Made by a program: the position numbers and the translations under genes. A DNA stretch of 64,000 nucleotides, taken from positions 32,619 to 96,618 of the forward strand of contig CAZXBG010000001.1 in the NCBI GenBank assembly GCA_964638865.1, given 5' to 3'. Positions 1 through 9,900 of this stretch are shown piece by piece (position 1 is the first letter of the stretch; every line of letters starts with the position of its first letter). The notes under the pieces were generated by a model, which worked only from the letters and a program-made list of their open reading frames with translations, ran no database searches and was not told the origin of the DNA. The DNA comes from UBA7236 sp964638865. GTDB taxonomy: Bacteria > Bacteroidota > Bacteroidia > Chitinophagales > BACL12.

Positions 1-42
1 CTTTTCGGTGATGAGCGGTTTGATTAATATTCTCTTTGCCAT
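1..42 (-). CDS. rplW: Ribosomal protein L23, N-terminal 14 codons only
   Basis: The minus strand reads MAKRILIKPLITEK from an ATG at 42-40 to the window edge. This matches the usual L23 start (ILxxPxxTEK). L23 sits at the peptide exit tunnel of the 50S subunit. It lies 10 nt downstream of rplD, the normal S10-operon order. The rest of the gene is outside the window. Confidence 0.9.
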   Translation of the reverse strand, partial: MAKRILIKPLITEK

Positions 43-52
43 TTTCCTAATT

Positions 53-688
53 TTAATTGTTCTCTGCCATTTGGTTAAGCATATTAACCGTGCTTTCTGA
101 TAATACGATGCACTGTGCATTCATTATCGTGTAAGTATTCAGGTCAATTGCTTTTGCTGTGTCAGTTTTAGGCAAATTGCGCACTGATAACTTTACATTG
201 TTATTTTCAACATCACCCATGATCAACAAGGTTTTTTTACCCGCAACTCCAATATTGCTTAGTATTTTGCTGAATTCTTTTGTTTTTGGCGTGTCTAAAG
301 TGAAATCTTCCACTACAACAATTCCGTTTTGTTTTGCTTTATAGGATAATGCAGAACGTCTCGCTAATTCCTTCACCTTGCGGTTAAGTTTAAAGCTGTA
401 ATCTCTAGGACGTGGGCCAAATATGGTTCCACCACCGTGAAATAACGGACTTTTTATAGATCCTTTTCTGGAACCACCTGTTCCTTTTTGGCGATGCAGT
501 TTTCTTGTTGAACCTGCAGTTTCTCCTTTGTCTCTTGCCTTGTGAGTACCTTGACGCTGATTTGCCAGGTATTGTTTTACAGCAAGATAAATGGCGTGGT
601 CGTTAGGTTCGATGCCGAAGATATCCTCATTCAGCTCCACCGCTTTACCTGTTTTTTCGCCTGATATTTTTACAATGTCGACTTTCAT
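53..688 (-). CDS. rplD: Ribosomal protein L4
   Basis: L4 binds 23S rRNA, and its extended loop lines the peptide exit tunnel. The 211-residue protein is of normal length. The loop signature is clear: KGTGGSR at residues 68-74 and HGGGTIFGPRPRDY at 84-97. The gene follows rplC after 1 nt and precedes rplW, so it is co-transcribed in the str-S10 operon. I see no L4 leader-type autoregulatory structure inside the operon. Nothing is unusual in the sequence. Confidence 0.97.
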   Translation of the reverse strand: MKVDIVKISGEKTGKAVELNEDIFGIEPNDHAIYLAVKQYLANQRQGTHKARDKGETAGSTRKLHRQKGTGGSRKGSIKSPLFHGGGTIFGPRPRDYSFKLNRKVKELARRSALSYKAKQNGIVVVEDFTLDTPKTKEFSKILSNIGVAGKKTLLIMGDVENNNVKLSVRNLPKTDTAKAIDLNTYTIMNAQCIVLSESTVNMLNQMAENN

Positions 689-689
689 G

Positions 690-1307
690 TTATCTCTCTA
701 TTATTACGTAAGATCCTTTACTTCCCGGAACCGATCCGTTTAACAGTATTAGATTCTTGTCAGAAATAATTTTTGCTATTTTGATGTTGCGCATTTTAAC
801 GGTGTCGCTTCCCATGTGACCGGCCATTTTCATTCCTTTGAAAACTCTGGAAGGATATGAAGAGGACCCGATGGAACCCGGTGCGCGGTGACGATCGTGC
901 TGACCGTGTGTGCGCATACCAACTCCACTAAAATTGTGGCGTTTAACTACACCCTGAAAACCTTTTCCTTTTGAAGTACTAACAACACTCACTTTTTCTC
1001 CTTCTGTAAAAATGTCGCAGGTAATATTATCCCCTACATTTTTATCCAGATCAAAATTGCGGAACTCTTTTATCTTGCGCATGTGTTTTGCGTTCGATTT
1101 TTTGAAGTGACCGGCTTGAGCCTTATTAGAATTTCTTTCTTTCATTTCATCAAAACCTAACTGAACAGCACTATAGCCATCCGTATCATCAGTTTTCTTT
1201 TGCACAACTACGCATGGTCCCGCTTCAATTACGGTGCAGGAAATTACTTTCCCTTCCTCACCGAAGTAATGCGTCATGCCTATTTTTTTTCCTATGATCC
1301 CTTTCAT
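690..1307 (-). CDS. rplC: Ribosomal protein L3
   Basis: L3 is an early 50S assembly protein that reaches toward the peptidyl transferase centre. The 205-residue product carries the conserved KGFQGVVKRHNFSG segment from residue 115 and the MAGHMG segment near residues 161-166. The E. coli counterpart of that segment has a glutamine methylated by PrmB. A histidine stands there in this protein, so this modification is probably absent (inference). It lies between rpsJ (12 nt) and rplD (1 nt) in the ribosomal operon. Confidence 0.97.
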   Translation of the reverse strand: MKGIIGKKIGMTHYFGEEGKVISCTVIEAGPCVVVQKKTDDTDGYSAVQLGFDEMKERNSNKAQAGHFKKSNAKHMRKIKEFRNFDLDKNVGDNITCDIFTEGEKVSVVSTSKGKGFQGVVKRHNFSGVGMRTHGQHDRHRAPGSIGSSSYPSRVFKGMKMAGHMGSDTVKMRNIKIAKIISDKNLILLNGSVPGSKGSYVIIER

Positions 1308-1319
1308 TGTCCGGTGCTT

Positions 1320-1625
1320 TTAGATTTTAATTTCCACTTCTACTCCACTTGGCAACTCAAGTTTCTGAAGTGCATCAACTGTTTTATTTGTTGCGCTGTA
1401 AATATCTAGCAACCTTTTATAGGTGCACATTTGGAACTGCTCACGCGCTTTTTTATTTACGTGTGGTGAACGCAATACGGTATAAATCTTTTTCTGCGTT
1501 GGAAGCGGAATTGGTCCCGTTACAACTGCTCCGGTATTGCGAACTGTCTTTACGATCTTCTCGGCAGTTTTATCTACCAGAGTATGGTCAAAAGATTTCA
1601 GTTTCATTCTTATTTTATAGGTCAT
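1320..1625 (-). CDS. rpsJ: Ribosomal protein S10
   Basis: S10 (NusE) is a 30S head protein and, with NusB, part of transcription antitermination complexes. The 101-residue sequence is full length, with the expected [14 protein letters not shown] start and the conserved [32 protein letters not shown] core. It follows fusA by 19 nt. In E. coli tufA lies upstream and a separate S10 promoter follows. Here fusA runs straight into rpsJ without tuf, as is usual in Bacteroidota. Confidence 0.97.
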   Translation of the reverse strand: MTYKIRMKLKSFDHTLVDKTAEKIVKTVRNTGAVVTGPIPLPTQKKIYTVLRSPHVNKKAREQFQMCTYKRLLDIYSATNKTVDALQKLELPSGVEVEIKI

Positions 1626-1644
1626 ACTATTGTATTCTAATTTA

Positions 1645-3750
1645 TTATCCTACTGATACTTTTCCTTTTGTTTTAGCAATTACCTCTTCTGCTACAGATG
1701 TTGGAGCAGGAGCGAAATGCGAGAATTCAAGAATGGATGTTGCACGTCCTGAAGTAATCGTTCTCAGTTGTGTTACATATCCAAACATTTCACTCAATGG
1801 AACTTTTGCTTTGATAACGGTTGCATTGTTCTTATTGTCGAAACCTTCAATCATTCCTCTTCTTCTGTTCAAGTCACCAATTACATCACCCATATGATCT
1901 TCCGGAGTAATTACTTCCAGTTTCATGATAGGTTCCAATAATTGTGGTCCTGCGTGTTTACCTGAATCGCGGAAAGCGATCTTGGCAGCCATTTCGAAAG
2001 AAAATGCATCGGAGTCAACTGCGTGGAACGAACCATCGAACAAACGTACTTTCATACTGTCAATCTGATATCCGGCCAATACGCCTGTGTTCATTGCTTC
2101 TTTAAATCCTTTTTCTACGGAAGGAATATATTCACGTGGAATAGATCCTCCGAAAATGTCGTTCACGAATTGCAAACCAACATGACCTTCATCTGCAGGT
2201 CCGATTTCAAATTGGATATCAGCGAATTTACCGCGACCACCAGTTTGTTTCTTGTACGTTTCTCTGTGTTTGATCGTTTTGGTGAAAGATTCTTTATAAG
2301 CTACCTCAGGAGCACCCTGATTTACTTCAATTTTGAATTCACGTTTCAAACGGTCAACTATAATCTCTAAGTGTAACTCACCCATTCCACGCACAACAGT
2401 TTGACCTGTTTCTTCGTCGAACATCACCTTAAATGTTGGATCCTCTTCCGCTAATTTGGAAAGAGCCATACCTAATTTATCCACTTCCGCCTGCACTTTA
2501 GGTTCAATTGCCAATCCGATAACCGGATCAGGGAATTTTATGCTTTCTAATGCAATAGGATGGTCTTCGTCGCATAAAGTATCCCCTGTTCTGATATCCT
2601 TAAAACCAACTGCTGCTCCAATATCACCTGCTTCAATGGTATCGAGTGGGTTTTGTTTATTGGCATGCATTTGAAGGATACGGGAAATACGTTCTTTTTT
2701 ACCTGTGCGCACATTCAATACATAAGAACCGGCATCTAACTTACCGGCATAAACCCGGAAGAATGCCAAACGACCAACAAATGGATCGGTCATAATCTTA
2801 AACGCAAGTGCTGTAAAAGGTTCTTTTACATCAGGTTTGCGGAATACTTCCTCTTCTGTATCAGGATTGATACCCTTAACACCATCAATATCTAAAGGAG
2901 AAGGGAGGTAACGCACAACAGCGTCCAGCATAAACTGAACACCTTTATTTTTAAATGCAGAACCACAAAGCATAGGAATGATAGCAATATCAATAGTTGC
3001 CTTGCGAATAGCAGTAATTAATTCAGCTTCTGTAATAGATTCCGGATTGTCGAAATATTTTTCCAGTAAAGCATCATCGTATTCGGCAACTGCTTCAACA
3101 AGATGATTTCTGTATTCGATAACCAGGTCCTTCATATCTTCCGGAATTGGAACTTCCTTATAGGTCATACCCTGTGTATCATCATCCCAAACAATTGCTT
3201 TGTTTGTAATAAGATCTACAATACCAATAAAAGTTTCTTCCGCACCAATAGGTAATACAAGAGGAACCGGATTAGCACCCAACATTTCTTTCACTTGTTT
3301 TACAACCTCAAGAAAATCGGCACCAGCGCGGTCCATTTTATTAACAAAACCCATACGTGGAACGCGGTAACGGTTAGCCTGGCGCCAAACTGTTTCTGAT
3401 TGTGGTTCAACACCACCAACAGCACAGAATAATGCTACCACACCATCCAATACGCGCAACGAACGTTCCACCTCAACAGTAAAGTCAACGTGGCCCGGTG
3501 TATCAATAATGTTTACTTTGTAATCTTCGTTTTTGTATTTCCAATGTGTTGTTGTTGCAGCGGAAGTAATCGTGATACCACGTTCTTTCTCCTGTTCCAT
3601 CCAGTCCATTGTTGCAGCTCCATCGTGAACCTCACCAATTTTGTGGGTAACACCTGTATAAAACAAAATACGCTCTGTTGTTGTCGTTTTACCGGCATCA
3701 ATATGGGCTGCTATCCCAATGTTACGAGTGTATTTTAAATCTCTTGCCAT
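1645..3750 (-). CDS. fusA: Translation elongation factor G
   Basis: EF-G is the GTPase that drives ribosomal translocation and, with RRF, recycling. The 701-residue protein has G1 AHIDAGKTT at residues 15-23, G2 RGITI near 58-62, G3 DTPGH at 83-87 and G4 NKMD at 137-140. Domains II-V follow at normal length. The insertion-free sequence and position between rpsG and rpsJ mark it as the housekeeping copy rather than a FusB/TetM-type paralogue. It is expressed with the ribosomal proteins from the promoters upstream of rpsL. Confidence 0.98.
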   Translation of the reverse strand: MARDLKYTRNIGIAAHIDAGKTTTTERILFYTGVTHKIGEVHDGAATMDWMEQEKERGITITSAATTTHWKYKNEDYKVNIIDTPGHVDFTVEVERSLRVLDGVVALFCAVGGVEPQSETVWRQANRYRVPRMGFVNKMDRAGADFLEVVKQVKEMLGANPVPLVLPIGAEETFIGIVDLITNKAIVWDDDTQGMTYKEVPIPEDMKDLVIEYRNHLVEAVAEYDDALLEKYFDNPESITEAELITAIRKATIDIAIIPMLCGSAFKNKGVQFMLDAVVRYLPSPLDIDGVKGINPDTEEEVFRKPDVKEPFTALAFKIMTDPFVGRLAFFRVYAGKLDAGSYVLNVRTGKKERISRILQMHANKQNPLDTIEAGDIGAAVGFKDIRTGDTLCDEDHPIALESIKFPDPVIGLAIEPKVQAEVDKLGMALSKLAEEDPTFKVMFDEETGQTVVRGMGELHLEIIVDRLKREFKIEVNQGAPEVAYKESFTKTIKHRETYKKQTGGRGKFADIQFEIGPADEGHVGLQFVNDIFGGSIPREYIPSVEKGFKEAMNTGVLAGYQIDSMKVRLFDGSFHAVDSDAFSFEMAAKIAFRDSGKHAGPQLLEPIMKLEVITPEDHMGDVIGDLNRRRGMIEGFDNKNNATVIKAKVPLSEMFGYVTQLRTITSGRATSILEFSHFAPAPTSVAEEVIAKTKGKVSVG

Positions 3751-3768
3751 TTAATTATTCCTTTTCTA

Positions 3769-4236
3769 TTATGATTTAAAGTGAGCAAAAGCCTTGTTAG
3801 CTTCCGCCATTTTATGAACGTCTTCTTTCTTTTTCATTGTTGCGCCTTCTCCTTTAGCTGCTGCAACAATTTCTGCTGCTAATTTTTCAGCCATTGATTT
3901 TCCACTGCGTCTGCGGCTGTATTGTATCAACCATTTCATAGAAAGGGATACTTTGCGATCAGGGCGAATTTCCGTTGGTATCTGGAAGTTAGCTCCACCA
4001 ATACGGCGGCTTTTCACCTCAACTCCCGGAGTAACATTACTCAAAGCTTTTTTCCAAACTTCGTATCCGCTTTCACCGGTTTGTTTTTCAACAAGATCCA
4101 ATGCATCGTAGAAAATACCGAAGGTGATACTTTTTTTGCCTTGCCACATCATCATATTTACAAACCTGGTAACCACCGCGTCGTTGAACTTCGGGTCTAA
4201 GGGTAAATATCTTTTTTTAGGTTTTAGCTTACGCAT
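3769..4236 (-). CDS. rpsG: Ribosomal protein S7
   Basis: S7 is the primary binder of the 16S rRNA 3' major domain and nucleates 30S head assembly. The 155-residue sequence begins [17 protein letters not shown] and contains the conserved [19 protein letters not shown] and [18 protein letters not shown] segments. It lies 26 nt downstream of rpsL and 18 nt upstream of fusA. In E. coli S7 represses this operon translationally. I did not identify a matching site here. Confidence 0.97.
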   Translation of the reverse strand: MRKLKPKKRYLPLDPKFNDAVVTRFVNMMMWQGKKSITFGIFYDALDLVEKQTGESGYEVWKKALSNVTPGVEVKSRRIGGANFQIPTEIRPDRKVSLSMKWLIQYSRRRSGKSMAEKLAAEIVAAAKGEGATMKKKEDVHKMAEANKAFAHFKS

Positions 4237-4262
4237 TTATATTAGTTTCAATTTTTAATCAA

Positions 4263-4667
4263 TTATTTCTTTTTAGCTACTGCTGCAACTGCTCCTGCCT
4301 TCGGACGTTTAGTTCCGTATTTAGAGCGGCTTTTTCTGCGGTTGTTCACACCGGCAGTATCCAATGCACCGCGAACAATATGGTAACGAACACCGGGAAG
4401 GTCTTTCACCCTGCCACCGCGTATCAACACGATAGAGTGTTCCTGCAGGTTATGTCCTTCACCCGGAATGTAGGCAATAATCTCTGTTTGATTGGTTAAG
4501 CGAACTTTGGCAACTTTTCGAAGTGCGGAGTTTGGTTTCTTAGGGGTAGTAGTATATACCCTTGTGCAAACACCACGCTTTTGAGGGCATGAGTCAAGTG
4601 CACGGCTCTTACTGGGACTTTTTATAATTTCCCTTCCTTTGCGAACTAACTGTTGTATTGTAGGCAT
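4263..4667 (-). CDS. rpsL: Ribosomal protein S12
   Basis: S12 is the decoding-centre protein of the 30S subunit and the target of streptomycin-resistance mutations. The 134-residue protein has the invariant [18 protein letters not shown] segment and [16 protein letters not shown]. Both lysines that mutate to resistance in other bacteria (K43 and K88 in E. coli numbering) are lysine here, so a streptomycin-sensitive S12 is predicted. It is the first gene of the operon, starting about 37 nt from the nearer promoter. Confidence 0.97.
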   Translation of the reverse strand: MPTIQQLVRKGREIIKSPSKSRALDSCPQKRGVCTRVYTTTPKKPNSALRKVAKVRLTNQTEIIAYIPGEGHNLQEHSIVLIRGGRVKDLPGVRYHIVRGALDTAGVNNRRKSRSKYGTKRPKAGAVAAVAKKK

Positions 4668-4704
4668 TCTAGCTTTTTACCTTTGATTTTAAAATTTTCG
4701 GGCT

Positions 4705-4736
4705 GCAAAAATAGGAAGAAGGAGCGATATTCACAA
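4705..4736 (-). promoter_or_regulatory. Proximal rpsL operon promoter
   Basis: The minus strand carries TTG at 4736-4734, a 21-nt spacer and TATTTTTG at 4712-4705. This fits the Bacteroidota -33/-7 pattern TTG...TAnnTTTG. The -7 box runs directly into GCAGCCCG, the same sequence that follows the distal promoter. The predicted start is about 30-35 nt before the rpsL ATG. Confidence 0.65.
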
Positions 4737-4862
4737 AGGTATGTGCACAATTCCCGAAAGAAAGTGCAGGTAAGCCATTGCGAACTTTATCGGGGTTCAC
4801 GCCCTTAATTCTACCTGCGGCCGTTTTTTAATAACGGTTCCGTTTTTTGATTAAACGGGCTG

Positions 4863-4893
4863 CAAAGGTAAATATTCTGTTTCTGATATGCAA
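4863..4893 (-). promoter_or_regulatory. Distal rpsL operon promoter
   Basis: TTG at 4893-4891, a 20-nt spacer and a perfect TACCTTTG at 4870-4863 lie on the minus strand, again followed by GCAGCCCG. It would give a leader of roughly 190 nt. Tandem promoters fit a growth-rate-controlled ribosomal operon. The 4740-4860 leader has no ORF I can support. Confidence 0.7.
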
Positions 4894-5009
4894 GGTACGG
4901 GTGAAAATAAATTGGAAATTGAGCTGTAGAGGGTGTTTTATCAGGAAATAAGATGCAATTGGAGGGCAAACGCAGAAAACTGTATTCGAAGAGGTGATGG
5001 CATTTAGGC

Positions 5010-6395
5010 TTGAATTGCTTTCAGAAGCTGGCCTATTCATTTATGCTGATGTATGGAGCTTATTTTGATGATTTTTCTGAAGAGGAAGATGAAAATGCTG
5101 CATTTATAGCTTTATGGGATAAGGATATGAACAATTTATGGTCAACCTACTTAGGTGATGATGCCTGGAGTAGAGCCGCCGGTGCAAATGTTTTTGAGTA
5201 TGGAGCCCGAAGAGAATTATATGTTGTCGGTTCTGTGGGATACAATGACGCTACCCATACCTTTAGACCAATATGTAATGACGATTTACCTGATGCATAT
5301 TTTGAGCCAGAGAGTAATACAAGTTGTTATTCACAATATGATGGTTATATTACTGCATTTGATTTAAGTATCTTCGAACCAATATTAGTTGGTGTAACAG
5401 AACCAAATTCACAAAATAATATAATGATGTTTCCTAATCCATCATTTGGGCAATTAAACATTGTAAGTGATGGAGAGCTAGATAATATTATAGTTTACGA
5501 TATGCTCGGACATTCAGTATTAAATATTTTTGATATCAATCAGAATTTTTTACAACTTGAGGTAAGCTTTCTTTCCCCCGGCTGCTATGCGATTTCCCCT
5601 TCACTTCCGCCATTTGAAATTGATTTTTTAACAAATGAAATAGGGTTTGTTTGCGGAAGACTGGAGGCTGCAGAAGGTACAACTGTATTCAAAACAATTG
5701 ACGGCGGATATAATTGGTATACCAATGAAAATATGTATGGGCCGGTAATTGAAATGACTTTCCCTTCCATAAACATAGGTTATGGAATAGGAGATGAAAG
5801 CAGAATTTGGAAAACTATAGATTCAGGGGAAAGTTGGAATATGCTTACATTTGATTTTGATGGTTATGATATTGTTGACGGTAATCTTATTTTGAGGAAC
5901 GTGTATTTTTTTAATGATACAATTGGATATTTGGAGGTTGGTTTTATATATCCGGATTTTACAGAAGGAATATTTATTTATAGGACAAATGACGGTGGAA
6001 ACATCTGGTATAAAACCGAGATTAATCATGACGAATTTGATGGCATAAATTCCATATGGTGTACGTCAGCAGATACGCGCTATGCTGTGGGTTGTTTGGA
6101 AGTTTATAAAACCACTAATGGTGGCGGAATTGATTCACCAACTTCCATAAAGACTATAGACAAACAGAATGGCTATGTTATGTTTCCTAATCCATCAAAC
6201 AATTCAATTACTATTAATTTTGAATTACCACAACAAATGATACAAATTAATACATTCAATTATCTCGGAGAAGAAATTGATCTGTATTTTGACCTTTCCA
6301 ACAAAGCAGATATTAGCACCTTGCCGAATGGAATATACTTAACTGAAATAATTACAGCAATTGGTAAAATTTCATGTAGGTGGGTAAAAGTATAA
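5010..6395 (+). pseudogene. Chimeric remnant of two T9SS-secreted proteins
   Basis: One open frame of 461 codons (TTG start, or ATG at 5043) lacks a signal peptide and looks like two broken genes joined in frame. Residues about 25-125 resemble SBBP-type beta-propeller repeats (AFIALWDKDMNNLWSTYLGDD). Residues about 139-190 are a first T9SS type A sorting domain (MFPNPS) that stops after LSPGCY. From about residue 195 a second protein begins, with Ycf48/BNR-like propeller repeats (EIGFVCG, TVFKTIDGGYNWY). It ends in a complete second sorting domain (MFPNPS near residue 390). A cargo protein should carry one terminal sorting domain, so the internal copy marks the junction. No promoter or signal peptide supports export. 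It could still be expressed, but I judge it a decayed gene. Confidence 0.7.
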
Positions 6396-6526
6396 ACTCT
6401 CTGAAAATTGTAATATTGAATCCCTTTAGGAGAATATTCCGTTTGTATAACCATTAAAATGAAAAATTATTTGTGAAAGATATATTTTCGCTTGGTTCGG
6501 GGGCTATATTTTTTAAACTAGGAAAA

Positions 6527-6703
6527 TTATTCAGCTAAGATAACGAAGTCATATTGATAAACTTTTCCAAGTACCTTGCATTTATCATGATGGCCATCAG
6601 CATCACCGGTTTCCAATGGTTGTAATAATGCTGTATTCATTGCCATTATGTTACCATTGTAGAGACTATTTCCAACTCCATTAAAATGTGCTGTATGTTT
6701 CAA
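6527..6703 (-). pseudogene. Short ORF remnant in a gene-poor interval
   Basis: The interval 6396-6915 holds no convincing complete gene. On the minus strand a frame of 58 residues is open from a TTG at 6703 (ATG at residue 20) to TAA at 6527. It reads as plausible protein (for example LETGDADGHHDKCKVLGKV, ending YQYDFVILAE), but it has a stop just upstream and no recognisable family. It looks like the C-terminal stump of a lost gene. The remaining 6710-6915 stretch is AT-rich leader for the next gene; no clear -7 box was found. Confidence 0.35.
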
Positions 6704-6915
6704 AGCATGTTAATAAAAATAAAATATTAAGGTAACTACATTTTTATTGTATTAACCCAATATTGTATTATTAAATTTTTTTGTGTGTAAAATGTGTACT
6801 TAATAGCACACTCCGTTATCAAATCCTTAAATGTATTTCATTTAATAATTGCATAACAATGGCGCTGGAATTTTGCATCAATTATTTCACAAATTAATCA
6901 ATTAAAACCATTTTT

Positions 6916-9900
6916 ATGATCAAAAAAAATCACTTTTTTTTATTGTTGTTTGGGTTTGCGATGTTATTTCAAAAAACATACGCACAAACAGCATTTACGC
7001 CCGGCAACATCGTTGTTTATCGGGTAGGGAGTGGAGTAGGCTCTTTGGTAAATACAGGAAATGCTGTGTTTATGGATGAGTATACTACTGCAGGCGTTCT
7101 TGTTCAATCTGTTGCATTACCTACTGCTGTTAGTGGTGCTGATAAAAGGCTTATTGCCAGTGGAACTGCAACCTCAGAAGGCGGTTTAGCGAGATCGGCA
7201 GACGGTAGTTGTTTATTACTTACCGGATACGATGCAACACCTGGTGGTGCAACTTCATTAAGCGGAACTACTGCAGCATCGGTAAATCGTGTTGTTGGTA
7301 TTGTATATGCAAATGGAACGGTTGATACCAAAACTGCACTAACAGATTTTGCTTCAGCAAATAACCCAAGATCAGCAATTTCTTCCAATGGTACCGATAT
7401 TTGGGTAACAGGTGGCGCCGGTGGTGTTCGTTATACTACCGCAGCAAGTACTACCTCCAGCGATCTTTCCAGTGCAACACTTGCGAATTTGCGTGTTGTT
7501 CAAATTTTCGACAATCAATTGTATTTCTCCACAGCAAGTGGAACTACCTATAGAATAGGTACGGTTGGAACAGGTTTACCTACAAGCGGATTACAAACGC
7601 TTACACATTTAACCGGAATCCCAAATACAACCGGTTCGCCTTATGGCTATTTTATGGCTGACCTTGATGGTGTTCCCGGTGTTGATGTTATTTACGTTGC
7701 GGATGATGGCGCAAATGCTTTAAGAAAATATTCGTTAGTAGCAGGTACCTGGACATTAAACGGAACTATTGGTGTTGATGCGGATGATTACAGAGGAGTA
7801 ACAGGAACTGTTAACGGCTCTACTGTAACACTTTATTGCACAAGAAAAGGTGGCTCAGGCATTTCCGGTGGTGGAGAGATTGTTACTTTAACCGATGCAT
7901 CCGGATACAACGGTGCATTTTCAGGATCTCCTGTTTTATTATTTACCGCAGCTACAAATACTGCAATAAGAGGTATCGCTTTAGCTCCGGAAGCTATTTG
8001 CACACCATCTAACTGGTATGCTGATGCAGACGGAGATAACTTTGGTGATGTTTCTGTTTCTGTTTCAGCATGTATAGCTCCTTTAGGATATGTTGCTGAT
8101 GCTACTGATTGTAATGATGCGGATTCACTAGTAAATCCTTCTGCAGCTGAAATATGTAATAGTGTTGATGATAATTGCGATGGCATAGTTGATGAAGATT
8201 TTGTTAACCCTATAATTAGTTTTGCTTCAAGCGTATTGGCTGCAGGTTTAACCGGGCCGAGCAGTTCACAAAATCCATATCTTACTCCACTTAAACCGGG
8301 AGTTCAATTTACTTCTGTTTTAACCGCTAACGATAATATTGGTGGATATACAGCTGTAGGTCTTATGGATGGACTTGGTGCTTATGATAATGGCGATGGT
8401 ACTTTTACCATTTTAGTGAATCATGAAATTGGAAGTACACTTGGTGTGGTTCGCGATCATGGTTTTATTGGAACTTTTGTTTCAAAATGGATTGTAAATA
8501 TTGCTGATCTTTCAGTAGTTAGCGGAAGCGACCTTATGCAAAATGCATTTGTTTGGAATACTACCACTAATTCTTACGACCCTGCATCTGCGGCATTCAG
8601 TCGTTTTTGTTCTGCGGATCTTCCTGTTGAAAGTGCATTTTATAATGCAGTGAGCGGAAACGGTACACAAGAACGTATTTTTATGAATGGTGAAGAATCA
8701 GGTAATGAAGGACGCCAGTTTGCACATATTGTAACAGGACCAAATGCAGGTAACTCTTACGAATTGCCGCATCTTGGAAAAGCCGGTTGGGAAAATTCTG
8801 TTGCCAATCCAACAATGCAGGATAAAACTATTGTTGCCGAACTTGATGACAATACAACAAATGGTCAGGTATATTTTTATATCGGAACAAAAACAAACAG
8901 TGGAATTGAAATTGACAAAGCCGGACTTACAAACGGAAATATTTTTGGTGTGATAGTAAGCGGTCTTGGAACAGAATCTTCTTTGAGCGTTCCTGCTCCC
9001 GGAACTGCATTTTCGCTTACAAATTTAGGTTCCGTTCAAAATTTAACCGGAGCAACCTTAAATACCAATTCAATAACAGCCGGTGTTACTAATTTTCTTC
9101 GTCCGGAAGATGGCGTTTGGGATTTAAATGATGCTTCCATATTTTATTTTGTAACTACCAATTCATTTACAGCTCCGAGCCGTTTATGGAAATTAGATTT
9201 TACAGATATTACAAATCCTGAATTAGGTGGAACAATTACTGCCTTATTAGAAGGTACAGAAGGTCAGAAAATGTTTGATAATATCACTATTGATAATTAC
9301 GGTAATCTTATTATTCAGGAAGATCCGGGTAATCAAAAATATCTTGCCCGTATTTGGGAATATAATATAGCAACTGATGCATTAATTGAAATTGCGAAAC
9401 ACGACGATTCAAGATTTATAGTTGGTGGCGCAAATTATCTTACACAAGATGAAGAATCATCCGGAATAATTGATGTTTCCAGTATTCTTGGGCCAGGAAT
9501 GTTCTTAATTGACGATCAGGCACATTATGCTATTACAGGAGAAGTTGTTGAAGGTGGTCAATTATTAGTAATGTATAATCCTGATTCTGAAACCGGAATA
9601 TATACAGCTACTGATACTGTTAATTTAAATACCAATACTGCATGCTCCGCAACAGGTGCAAGCCTTGGTACTCCAATTACTTCTGATAATTGTATGGTAG
9701 CAAGTGTTACAAATGATGCTCCTGCTGCGTTCCCTTTAGGAACAACTACAGTAACCTGGACAGTTACCGATGCTTATGGAAATATGACAACAGGAACACA
9801 AATTGTTATTGTAACTGATGCTGTATTACCTACTATTACTGCACCGGCTGCTATTTCTATTGCTGCAGATATTACATGTAGCGCAACAGGTGTTGTTTTA

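Noticed and set aside
3490..3738. Plus-strand ORF opposite fusA
   Set aside because: Shadow of the strongly conserved fusA coding strand; Cys/Phe-rich composition is an artefact of the antisense frame.
4678..4685. Plus-strand TACCTTTG as promoter for the chimeric ORF
   Set aside because: It lies more than 320 nt upstream of the ORF, has no -33 partner, and coincides with the rpsL leader on the other strand.
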